A stretch of 64,000 nucleotides of DNA from Fructobacillus evanidus (lineage in GTDB: Bacteria > Bacillota > Bacilli > Lactobacillales > Lactobacillaceae), in assembly GCF_963580165.1 (NCBI RefSeq), contig NZ_CAUZLM010000002.1:170617-234616 (forward strand), written 5' to 3'. The position numbers and the translations under genes are program-made. Of the stretch, positions 43,082-50,314 are shown one piece after another. Every line of letters begins with the position of its first letter. Within the stretch, counting starts at the first letter, position 1. The notes beneath the pieces are model-generated. The model did no database searches and was not told where the DNA came from. It saw nothing but the letters and a program-made list of their open reading frames with translations.

Positions 43082-43163
43082 CAATGACACTTTCCTCCGC
43101 TAGTACTAACTAGTTCAGGTTCAAAGGGTTCTTCTCAGTCAAATCGACGCCCCTAGCGTTGCT
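43082..43163 (-). promoter_or_regulatory. TPP riboswitch (THI element) 2
   Basis: On the minus strand, in order: TAGGGGCG, CTGAGA, ACCCTTTGAACCTGAACTAG, TTAGTACTAGCGGAGGAAAG. This is the full THI-box core, with a closing AGCAA/TTGCT stem. Together with the downstream terminator it should repress the SDR gene when TPP is plentiful. A TGGTAAAAT extended -10 lies just upstream. Confidence 0.94.
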
Positions 43164-43295
43164 TATATTTTACCATATGAAATCAGCCATCAACCATATT
43201 TTAGACTGATTTTAAAATCAAACATTTAACGGCTTAATAATGACTGATATGCCAGCCCAAATCCTTTAAATTTCATAAAAAATCAGCTCTCATCA

Positions 43296-43323
43296 TTGAA
43301 AAATGAATCGCTTTACTTACAAT
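43296..43323 (+). promoter_or_regulatory. Promoter of the two small ORFs
   Basis: TTGAAA (43296-43301), 16 bp, TACAAT (43318-43323), about 35 nt before the 49-codon ORF. Confidence 0.55.
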
Positions 43324-43361
43324 GGGGATAGAGAGTTGATTGAAAGAACGGAGGGGAACCT

Positions 43362-43511
43362 ATGAAAACAAAAGTCATTAGTGCGAGCACCTCTAGAGGC
43401 TTTGAACAAAATTTAAATGCCGCTATCAGCAATCTAGAAGCCCAAGACTACGAAGTGCTGTCGATTTCACCTTGGTCACTCACCTATCGCGCCATTATTC
43501 TATATAAGTAA
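43362..43511 (+). CDS. 49-residue small protein, Cse60-like
   Basis: A short open reading frame with a strong GGAGGGG ribosome binding site 5 nt before the ATG. It begins MKTKVISASTSRGFEQNLNA and ends SLTYRAIILYK. The pattern of a beta start, FEQNLNAAISNL helix, YEVLSIS strand and RAIILYK strand resembles the small Cse60/DUF2758-type proteins. It is followed 30 nt later by another small gene. Function unknown. Confidence 0.6.
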   Translation: MKTKVISASTSRGFEQNLNAAISNLEAQDYEVLSISPWSLTYRAIILYK

Positions 43512-43541
43512 TCTGATTTTGTATGAAAGGAAAATAACCTG

Positions 43542-43670
43542 ATGAACGATAAAAACAAAGAAAACGAAGATCAACAACCACGAGACACGCTCTACACACG
43601 CCCATGGTTCATTATTATCGGCATCATTGCCGTGCTGAGCATGGTTGGGTACGTTGCCCTGCTAGGCTAA
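43542..43670 (+). CDS. 42-residue single-helix membrane protein
   Basis: Open reading frame MNDKNKENEDQQPRDTLYTR followed by a single hydrophobic helix (about residues 22-41, FIIIGIIAVLSMVG). AAAGGAAAA precedes the ATG. It is cotranscribed with the 49-residue gene upstream. The hydrophilic N-terminus and C-terminal helix suggest a tail-anchored small protein; no family recognised. Confidence 0.55.
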   Translation: MNDKNKENEDQQPRDTLYTRPWFIIIGIIAVLSMVGYVALLG

Positions 43671-43729
43671 ATTACTACTAATACCAAATCAGTATTGAAT
43701 TGGCCTGCTTTAACAACATCAAATAAAAA

Positions 43730-43761
43730 ATAAAGCCCACCGTTCAATAACGCTGGGTTTT
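43730..43761. terminator. Terminator after the small ORFs
   Basis: AAAGCCCA-CGTT and AACG-TGGGTTT arms form a hairpin with A/T runs on both sides, between convergent genes. Confidence 0.7.
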
Positions 43762-43803
43762 ATTAGTAGTGTCAGTCAGTTATCTTCCTTGAAAAAGTAA
43801 CTC

Positions 43804-44073
43804 TTAGTTAGCGTAACGACCATTAATAAATGTTAATTCATTGCTATGGTTGTTTGATCCATAAGCTTTTACAAGCGCAATCACAAAATCAACAAAGGGC
43901 CAAATGCCCAAAGTAATCCATGAACCGATGAAAAGCTTGAACAAACCTAAACCGATTTGTCCCCGAATAAAGCGATCAACACCAAAGCCACCAACCAAAA
44001 AGTTGCAAACCCAAACAAAAACATGCTTGTTCACAGTGTTAATTTTTGCATTGCCGTCATATACAGTATCCAT
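43804..44073 (-). CDS. TM2 domain membrane protein
   Basis: An 89-residue protein with the TM2 domain: FLVGGFGVDRFIRGQIGLGLFKLF followed by a second helix LGIWPFVDFVIAL. The GxDRF turn motif is diagnostic. The function of TM2 proteins in bacteria is not established. ATG at 44073 is used because AAGGAG lies 9 nt upstream. Confidence 0.85.
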   Translation of the reverse strand: MDTVYDGNAKINTVNKHVFVWVCNFLVGGFGVDRFIRGQIGLGLFKLFIGSWITLGIWPFVDFVIALVKAYGSNNHSNELTFINGRYAN

Positions 44074-44227
44074 ATATTTTTTCTCCTTATGTTTCAAGTA
44101 ATCTGATTGAGAATATCCAACTACAATTCTATCATTTATTTTACTTTATTTACAGAGAGGATGTCGTTTTGAATACGATGTTTTCATAAATCAGCCACAC
44201 AGCATAACGGGAAATAGACATAAGAAA

Positions 44228-44258
44228 AGCCCCAGAATATTATCAACATTCTGAGGCT
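44228..44258 (-). terminator. Terminator after the DHA2 exporter
   Basis: AGCC-CAGAAT and ATTCTG-GGGCT arms followed by TTTTCTT on the minus strand. Confidence 0.75.
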
Positions 44259-44278
44259 CAAATTAAGATGAATAACAA

Positions 44279-45841
44279 CTACTTATTTTTAGCAGCTTGG
44301 CCATCTTTTAACAAGAAAAATGCTAGGACGGCGGCAACCGTCAAAATAGACGCCGAAACCAACATCACACTGTTCATTCCTGCGTAAAATGCTTGCGAAG
44401 TCGCATGCCGAAGATCACTCACAATAGCCATTGGCGCTTTTATATCTTGTGAGATTATGCCATGACTTGAAAAAGGTCCTTCTGCCAATAACTGATTTTT
44501 GATCTTTTCAATGCTTGCTAAGTGGACATCAAGCGAATTGAAGAAGGTATGCAGATGACTGTCATATGCCTTACTCTGAGACAATCCTAGGATTACGACC
44601 CCAAATGATGTTCCTAACTGCATAAAGACATTGACTAAGCCAGACACCATGCCAATTTCATCCGGTTTTGCATCCGCTAGTGCTGCATTATTCAATAATG
44701 GATTGACAAGCCCGTTTGATACTCCCAGCAAAATCAATGGCAAAATCAGTTCCTGATATGAAAGCTGAGTTGTCATGGCATTAGCAAAGAGTAGTAGACC
44801 GACAGCACCCACTAATAAATTAATCGCAATGGTCCGACGATTTGAAAACTTGTTAGTTAAGTAGCCGGCAACTGGCCCTAAAATCAAACTCCAAATCGTC
44901 ATCGGTACCTGACGTAACCCGGTTTCAAAGGCTGCATATGACAGCGCATTTTCCATCATTGATGTGATGAAAATTTGCATCGCATAAACGCCTGATCCCA
45001 AGGCAAAGGCAACAATAATAGAACCAACAAAATTTTTATTTTTGAACAGAGATAAAGCCATCATCGGCTTTTCGATTCTAGATTCAACGATGATAAATAG
45101 TACTAACAGCACAACAGCCGCCATTAACCAAAAGGCAATCTGTGGATTAAGCCACGATAATTGGGCGTGATTTTCCTTTTGGATTAACCCATAAACAGCA
45201 GAAAAAATGGCTGTCGATGATAAGATCATTCCCCAAAAATCAATTTTCTGACCTTCACCATACTTAGGCGTCTCCTTTGTTGTGAAATAAACTAAAATTC
45301 CCGCCAATATACCAATTGGAATGTTCACATAAAAGATTGATGGCCAGCCAAACGATTCTGATAAAATACCACCAATTAAAGGACCTGAAACGGTTGAAAT
45401 GCCCATCACCGATCCTAAAATACCTAAGGCCATCCCCCGTTCTTTTCCATCAAACAAGGAAGCAACCAATGCTAGCGCTAAACTCATTAAGCCTGCGCCA
45501 CCAAATGCTTGAATCACTCGACCAATATTTAAAATCAGTAGTGATGGTGCTAAGCCATTAATGGCTGAAGCCAACACGAAAATCACCATACTAATTAAAT
45601 AGATTCGTTTACGGCCATACATATCACCTAATTTTGCAACAATCAAGATGACCACCGCATAAGAAATTGTATAGGCACTAATCACCCATTGAACGTTGCT
45701 AAAGTTGGTCTGAAAACTTTCAGCCATAATTGGCAAAGCAACATTCACAATGGTTACGTCTAACAAACTCATAAAGACACCCAAGGATAGGGCAAATAAT
45801 GCCCACCATTTCCTTGAATTACTTTTTACTGTATTACTCAT
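44279..45841 (-). CDS. DHA2-family MFS drug exporter (EmrB/QacA type)
   Basis: A 520-residue transporter with about 14 hydrophobic helices. It has the DHA2 motifs LDVTIVNVALP in helix 1, KLGDMYGRKRIYL after helix 2, and GPLIGGILSESFGWPSIFYVNIPIG (motif C and following). Such pumps export toxic organic cations and drugs using the proton gradient. ATG at 45841 has AAAGGA upstream. It is divergent from the XRE regulator gene with a 580-bp gap; whether that regulator controls it is open. Confidence 0.88.
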   Translation of the reverse strand: MSNTVKSNSRKWWALFALSLGVFMSLLDVTIVNVALPIMAESFQTNFSNVQWVISAYTISYAVVILIVAKLGDMYGRKRIYLISMVIFVLASAINGLAPSLLILNIGRVIQAFGGAGLMSLALALVASLFDGKERGMALGILGSVMGISTVSGPLIGGILSESFGWPSIFYVNIPIGILAGILVYFTTKETPKYGEGQKIDFWGMILSSTAIFSAVYGLIQKENHAQLSWLNPQIAFWLMAAVVLLVLFIIVESRIEKPMMALSLFKNKNFVGSIIVAFALGSGVYAMQIFITSMMENALSYAAFETGLRQVPMTIWSLILGPVAGYLTNKFSNRRTIAINLLVGAVGLLLFANAMTTQLSYQELILPLILLGVSNGLVNPLLNNAALADAKPDEIGMVSGLVNVFMQLGTSFGVVILGLSQSKAYDSHLHTFFNSLDVHLASIEKIKNQLLAEGPFSSHGIISQDIKAPMAIVSDLRHATSQAFYAGMNSVMLVSASILTVAAVLAFFLLKDGQAAKNK

Positions 45842-46367
45842 TTTGTAATTCCTTTCCGATACAAGTAACAAGTAATCAGAACGGCTAATGTCATTAACAA
45901 TGAATCACTTCATGATGATTTGTTGAATAAATCTTATTATTAGAGCAGCCCAACTACTCCAATTCGTATTCACGTAATCATTTTCGAAAGTAAATTTTTT
46001 GCGGCCTTTTCACTTTCATATTGCTTTAACAAATGAATCCGACGGCTAATTTATTAAAAATCAACCGAACAAGTTTCATCTCCTGATTGCTTTTATCGAA
46101 ATGAAAGCAAAAAAAAAGATGATTTCTGAATGTGTTTCTAGCATTCGCTAAAAACAGCTCATTCAACAAATCATACATAAGCTAAAGCCTTTTTCTGATT
46201 ACGTCAATAAATAAGATTTATCGACTAGATTTATAGTTTAACGAAAAAAGTGTCATTTGACAAGTTTTTTAAAATTTATTTGAGTGAGAATGTAAAAACT
46301 AAGTAGCTCACTAAATTTATTTTTCTCAATCACTCTCATAGTTAGTCAAGTTGGCTGGACACGAAAT
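45842..46367. other. Long AT-rich gap between the exporter and the XRE regulator
   Basis: About 525 bp without a supported gene, RNA or strong hairpin. It must contain the exporter promoter, but no good -35/-10 pair stands out. Confidence 0.5.
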
Positions 46368-46406
46368 GTAAAATATGTTTTACTATCTTTGTAAAATACT
46401 TTTTAC
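46368..46406 (+). promoter_or_regulatory. Tandem operator-like palindromes upstream of the XRE regulator
   Basis: GTAAAATATGTTTTAC (46368-46383) and GTAAAATACTTTTTAC (46391-46406) are two perfect GTAAAA-N4-TTTTAC inverted repeats, 23 bp centre to centre, ending 16 bp before the regulator start. Autoregulation by the XRE protein is likely. Confidence 0.65.
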
Positions 46407-46422
46407 ATAAATGGAGCATAAG

Positions 46423-46638
46423 ATGGAAAATCACATTCACAATCGACGAAAAGCACTAAAACTATCACAAGATGAATTAGCCCAGCTCACCCATGTTACT
46501 CGGCAAACAATCAATGCCATTGAAAACAACAAGTACGACCCTTCATTAGAACTTGCCTTTAATTTAGCCGCAATTTTACAGACGACGGTGCAAGAATTAT
46601 TCATTCACGAACAGACGCAGGAGAAAGAAAATGACTAA
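46423..46638 (+). CDS. XRE-family transcriptional regulator
   Basis: A 71-residue single helix-turn-helix protein of the Cro/CI type: NRRKALKLSQDELAQLTHVTRQTINAIENNKYDPSLELAFNLA is the classic short XRE module. GGAG lies before the ATG at 46423; an ATG at 46411 would use up that site. It overlaps the following membrane-protein gene by 8 nt. Such pairs are common in Firmicutes. Confidence 0.9.
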   Translation: MENHIHNRRKALKLSQDELAQLTHVTRQTINAIENNKYDPSLELAFNLAAILQTTVQELFIHEQTQEKEND

Positions 46639-47065
46639 GACGCAAAAGATTATTCGCTTTACCTTTTTGATTAACCTTATCTGGCACACAATTTTAGTGG
46701 CAGGATTACTTGGTACTTTCTTGCAGTGGTCACAAGCCTATTTACTTCTGTTACTTGCTCTTATCATTTCAGCCTACCCAAGCCTATATTTACCAAAAAA
46801 ATATGGTATAAAGGTGACTAATCAGTATGATCCTTTTTATTTCATTGAAGATGAACGGGAAAAGAACATTGCTTTCAAGGTCCACAGCAAAATCTTTGTT
46901 TCCTATTATCTGATTATCGGATTCGGTTTTGGAGTCCTCGCCAACGTCTTCTCGGACAGCGTTACTTCAGAATTTAAAATCTTTTTGGCGACCGCTTGGT
47001 GCACATTAGCACTCTTTTTACCAAACATCCAATACTATTTTCTTTGGAATCGTTACGATCAATAA
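46631..47065 (+). CDS. Four-helix membrane protein partnered with the XRE regulator
   Basis: A 144-residue protein with four hydrophobic helices in two pairs and a cytosolic-type DEREKNIAFKVHSK stretch between pairs, a feature of DUF2178/DUF3796-like proteins encoded next to small XRE regulators. Function unknown. Translationally coupled to the regulator. Confidence 0.7.
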   Translation: MTKTQKIIRFTFLINLIWHTILVAGLLGTFLQWSQAYLLLLLALIISAYPSLYLPKKYGIKVTNQYDPFYFIEDEREKNIAFKVHSKIFVSYYLIIGFGFGVLANVFSDSVTSEFKIFLATAWCTLALFLPNIQYYFLWNRYDQ

Positions 47066-47242
47066 GAACCGAAAAGGTCCACCGACTGTCACCAAAAGAA
47101 AAACATTTATAGCCTCAGAAAAAATGAATAAAAACGATGGACAAGAATTAATAGCATTACGATACAATAAGAAAAACTAAAAAATCCCACTATGGGGCTT
47201 GTCCGCTTCAAAAACTTATTTTAAATTTTAAAGGAGAAAAAC

Positions 47243-47428
47243 ATGTTCGCAATTATTGGATTAGCACTCGTATTTATTGGTATTATTATTCTTATTTTTG
47301 GTAGCATTGCACCTCTATTAAGGCTTTACTTCGGCGACAGAAGTGTAATTTCCCAACTTATCTGGGGCTCTTTGATTTTTATTTTAGGCGCTATTATCCT
47401 GCTTATAAATGCTATCTATATAAGCTAA
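47243..47428 (+). CDS. 61-residue hydrophobic membrane protein
   Basis: Two hydrophobic helices (residues 2-22 and 38-58) joined by LLRLYFGDRSVISQ. A strong AAAGGAG is placed 7 nt before the ATG. No family recognised. It stands alone between the XRE pair and the tRNA gene. Confidence 0.55.
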   Translation: MFAIIGLALVFIGIIILIFGSIAPLLRLYFGDRSVISQLIWGSLIFILGAIILLINAIYIS

Positions 47429-47587
47429 ATCATTACTGGCTCTTTTTTAACCTCAATAAGAAATAAAACTTTTTATATCAAGTTTTATGCCAAATCCATT
47501 ATGCACAAAAAATAGCCAAATCGCATGGTTGAGCGACTTTAATAAGTGATGACGGTCTGTGGCAACACTACAATCGATAAGAGATAG

Positions 47588-47618
47588 AAAAAAGACATCC
47601 CTTCGGAATGCCTTTTTT
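47588..47618 (-). terminator. Terminator after tRNA-Glu
   Basis: GGCATTCC-GAAG-GGATGTC hairpin followed by T6 on the minus strand, 9 nt after the tRNA 3' end. Confidence 0.75.
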
Positions 47619-47626
47619 CTTCGTTA

Positions 47627-47698
47627 TAGCCCCAGAGGGAGTCGAACCCTCGATTCCGCGCTGAGAACGCGACGTCTTAACCACTTGACCATGGGGCC
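47627..47698 (-). tRNA. tRNA-Glu (CTC anticodon)
   Basis: Full cloverleaf: acceptor GGCCCCA with TGGGGCT, D-arm GTC-AAGTGGTTAA-GAC, anticodon stem TCGCG/CGCGG with loop TTCTCAG (anticodon CTC), and T-arm GAGGG-TTCGACT-CCCTC. CCA is not encoded. CTC is a less common second Glu isoacceptor; the body resembles ordinary bacterial tRNA-Glu. Confidence 0.93.
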
Positions 47699-47849
47699 AT
47701 GGTCAACAATACTTAAATAGTTTACTAGATTATTGACTACTAGTCAATTAGTTTTTTTGTTCTTTCTAATTAAGTTAACTATTATAAATGCTGACAGAAA
47801 GAATAATCATTCCTTCTAGTTGTTTATAAGTCTAGCCGGCATGTCAGCC

Positions 47850-47945
47850 CGCACGCAATACCCATTTTAACCATCTTCAACGCTCGCCTTCATCAGGTTC
47901 GAACCCAGAGACAAACTGTGAGATAATGAGGGTATTCGAGCAAAT
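47850..47945. other. Unassigned structured stretch in the gap before the NatAB-like operon
   Basis: The 374-bp gap 47699-48072 has no gene. Within it AATACCC (47857-47863) pairs perfectly with GGGTATT (47930-47936), enclosing a self-complementary GGTTCGAACC (47896-47905). This could be an RNA element on either strand or the remains of a tRNA T-arm region. I do not recognise a riboswitch class. Confidence 0.3.
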
Positions 47946-48072
47946 GATGAATTCTGATTTTTTTGCGCTAACTAATAAATAGCTGTCCCTCAAGCGGCGG
48001 ACAAACATCATTAGTCAACACAAGCATCAAACTCTCTTCATCCATTTGACTCATGTATGTTAGGAGCATATC

Positions 48073-48969
48073 ATGATTACCATTTCCCACCTATCAAAAG
48101 CATTCGGCAGCCACCAAGCCGTTTCCGACCTCTCCTTTACCCTCCAACCAGGTGAAGTTCTCGGACTAATCGGACAAAATGGTGCCGGCAAAACCACGAC
48201 TTTTCGGATGATTTTGGACTTTATCCAGGCAGATGATGGCACCATTGCCTGGGATAACCACCCAATCGACGACAATTTACGTAGGAAAATAGGCTTCTTA
48301 CCCGAAGAACGTGGTCTCTATCAAAAGCAGACAGTTGAAGAACAGGTCGTCTACCTGGCCCAACTTCACGGTATGGAGAAGAAGGCCGCTAAGGCTGCCC
48401 TTAGAGACTGGATGGACCGCTTACAAGTCGTCGGCGAGCCCAGTGACTTGGTTCAGTCCCTATCAAAGGGGAATGCCCAGAAAATTCAAATGATTATGGC
48501 GCTGATTTTTGAGCCAGAATTTATCATCCTTGATGAGCCCTTCTCAGGCTTAGATCCCGTCAATGCTGCCATTTTTATGGACGAAATTAAGCGTCTCAAA
48601 GCCCGCGGTGCCATGATTATTTTTTCATCGCATAATATGGACAACGTTAGCCAAATCTCGGATCAATTACTGATGCTCAAAAAAGGTCGAACCGTCCTTC
48701 AGGGGCCCGTTCAGGCCATTCGTGAGTCCTTTGGCCGGACCCGCCTCTATGTTGAGGCCCCTCATTTGACGAAATCAGACTACCTGGCGATGGCCGGGGT
48801 CATTCACGCCGAGCCCAAAGATAGCGGCTATATGCTGACACTTGCCTATGAAGCAGCTGGACGACAAATTTTTGAGGCGGTAACCAGCAATGGCTACATC
48901 CCCGCCTTCTCACAACAGCCACCAACCCTGGCCGAAATCTTTAAAACGGAGGTCAGCACCAATGACTAA
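48073..48969 (+). CDS. ABC transporter ATPase (NatA-like)
   Basis: A 298-residue cytosolic ATPase. Walker A is GQNGAGKTTT, the signature is degenerate at LSKGNAQKIQ (GxxQ type, common in NatA/YhaQ-like proteins), Walker B is FIILDEPFSGLD and the H-loop is FSSHNMD. The C-terminal about 85 residues form the usual extra domain of this group. TTAGGAG precedes the ATG. It pairs with the membrane subunit that overlaps its end; sodium or peptide-antibiotic export is typical of relatives. Confidence 0.88.
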   Translation: MITISHLSKAFGSHQAVSDLSFTLQPGEVLGLIGQNGAGKTTTFRMILDFIQADDGTIAWDNHPIDDNLRRKIGFLPEERGLYQKQTVEEQVVYLAQLHGMEKKAAKAALRDWMDRLQVVGEPSDLVQSLSKGNAQKIQMIMALIFEPEFIILDEPFSGLDPVNAAIFMDEIKRLKARGAMIIFSSHNMDNVSQISDQLLMLKKGRTVLQGPVQAIRESFGRTRLYVEAPHLTKSDYLAMAGVIHAEPKDSGYMLTLAYEAAGRQIFEAVTSNGYIPAFSQQPPTLAEIFKTEVSTND

Positions 48970-50188
48970 TCCCACACTCCTAGTTGCCAAGCATACTTAT
49001 CTCACCCGCCTCAAGAAAAAATCTTTCTGGTGGTTAATAATTTCACCGATTCTTTTAATCGCTGCTGCAGCCCTCCTTGGCTTTGGTATTAGTTACTTCT
49101 CAAACGACCAACCAGCAAAGGTAGCTATCATCGGTCCCAGTACCAGTCGTGAAGCCATTAGCCAATCGGCCAGCAAGATGAACATCAAGGTCTCATCAAT
49201 CACCGATGAACAATCCGCTCAATCGGCCTTGAAAAAGCAGACAATCGATGGCATCCTGACCCTAAATGATGGTCAAGGCACATTAGTCACCCAGCAAAAA
49301 GCACCAAAAATTGATAAGGATCAATTACAAGCGGTCCTCAGTAAACTTTTCTTGACCACACAAGCTGAAAATTATGGTCTGACTGAAAGACAAACTGCAG
49401 CATTGATGACCCCCTTTAGTCTCAAAACAACGGTCCAAAACCAATCCAATAATCAACAGAACACCGATAATAACCAGGATGCAAAGGCAGCCATCTCGGT
49501 TGCTGTCACGATTATCGTCTTGCTGATTGTTTCGACCTATTCTTCCTTAATCGGTAATGAAATTGCTAACGAGAAGTCATCACGAATTATGGAAACCCTG
49601 CTAGCGGCTTCATCAGCCCAGGCGCAATACTTTGGCAAACTCCTTGGTATTACCGGTCTCTTGGTTACCCAGCTGCTTTCCTATGTCGTGCTCGGGGTAG
49701 GAGCGAACCTTTTTGGTCAACAAATTACGGTGGTGAAACAGGCGCTTTCCTACCTAACCGCCCTGACCCCGGCTTTTCTGATTTACACGTTGGTATACAT
49801 CATCGTAGCCACTGGCCTTTACCTAATTTTGGCAGCCATTGCGGCTTCGTTAGTCAACGACAACTCGCAGGTTTCTCAGGCCATGGTTCCCGTGACCACC
49901 CTGGCCATGATTCCCTACGTTGTTGGACTAGCATCCGCCTCAAACGGTGGCAATAACGTCGTCGTTCGAATTTTTGCTTACATCCCCTTCATGTCGCAAT
50001 CAACGATGCCCAGCCTCCTCGCCAACCAATACGTTAACTGGTGGCAGGCTCTTCTGTCACTGACCATTTCGCTAATTGCCCTCGTGGCCCTGGCTCAATA
50101 CGGACAAAAGCTCTACGCTAAGAACGTTTTGTCATACTCGGATGAAAATATCTTAAAGCAACTCTTAGCCTCCTTTAAACGCTCTTAA
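48962..50188 (+). CDS. ABC-2 type membrane subunit (NatB-like)
   Basis: A 408-residue permease with one N-terminal helix, a large extracytoplasmic domain (about residues 45-175, containing the Asn/Gln-rich NNQQNTDNNQD), then five to six helices. The coupling segment NEIANEKSSRIMETLLAASSAQ is the hallmark of the NatB/YhaP family. ATG at 48962 has GGAGG upstream and overlaps the ATPase gene by 8 nt. Confidence 0.88.
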   Translation: MTNPTLLVAKHTYLTRLKKKSFWWLIISPILLIAAAALLGFGISYFSNDQPAKVAIIGPSTSREAISQSASKMNIKVSSITDEQSAQSALKKQTIDGILTLNDGQGTLVTQQKAPKIDKDQLQAVLSKLFLTTQAENYGLTERQTAALMTPFSLKTTVQNQSNNQQNTDNNQDAKAAISVAVTIIVLLIVSTYSSLIGNEIANEKSSRIMETLLAASSAQAQYFGKLLGITGLLVTQLLSYVVLGVGANLFGQQITVVKQALSYLTALTPAFLIYTLVYIIVATGLYLILAAIAASLVNDNSQVSQAMVPVTTLAMIPYVVGLASASNGGNNVVVRIFAYIPFMSQSTMPSLLANQYVNWWQALLSLTISLIALVALAQYGQKLYAKNVLSYSDENILKQLLASFKRS

Positions 50189-50230
50189 GCGGTCAAATTA
50201 GCTTCACCGCCCCCCAGTAACAGCGCACAC

Positions 50231-50275
50231 AAAAAGCGACCCAAGTAATCAAATTGATTACTTCGGGTCGCTTTT
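50231..50275. terminator. Bidirectional terminator between natB-like and opuABC
   Basis: Long stem GCGACCC-AAGTAATC / GATTACTT-GGGTCGC with AAAAA before and TTTT after; it serves both convergent operons. Confidence 0.88.
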
Positions 50276-50314
50276 AATTTGCCATCAGACCGGAGTCAAA
50301 CGACACTAATATTG

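Noticed and set aside
47881..47915. A second tRNA gene around GGTTCGAACC
   Set aside because: No acceptor or anticodon stems can be placed around this T-arm-like palindrome.
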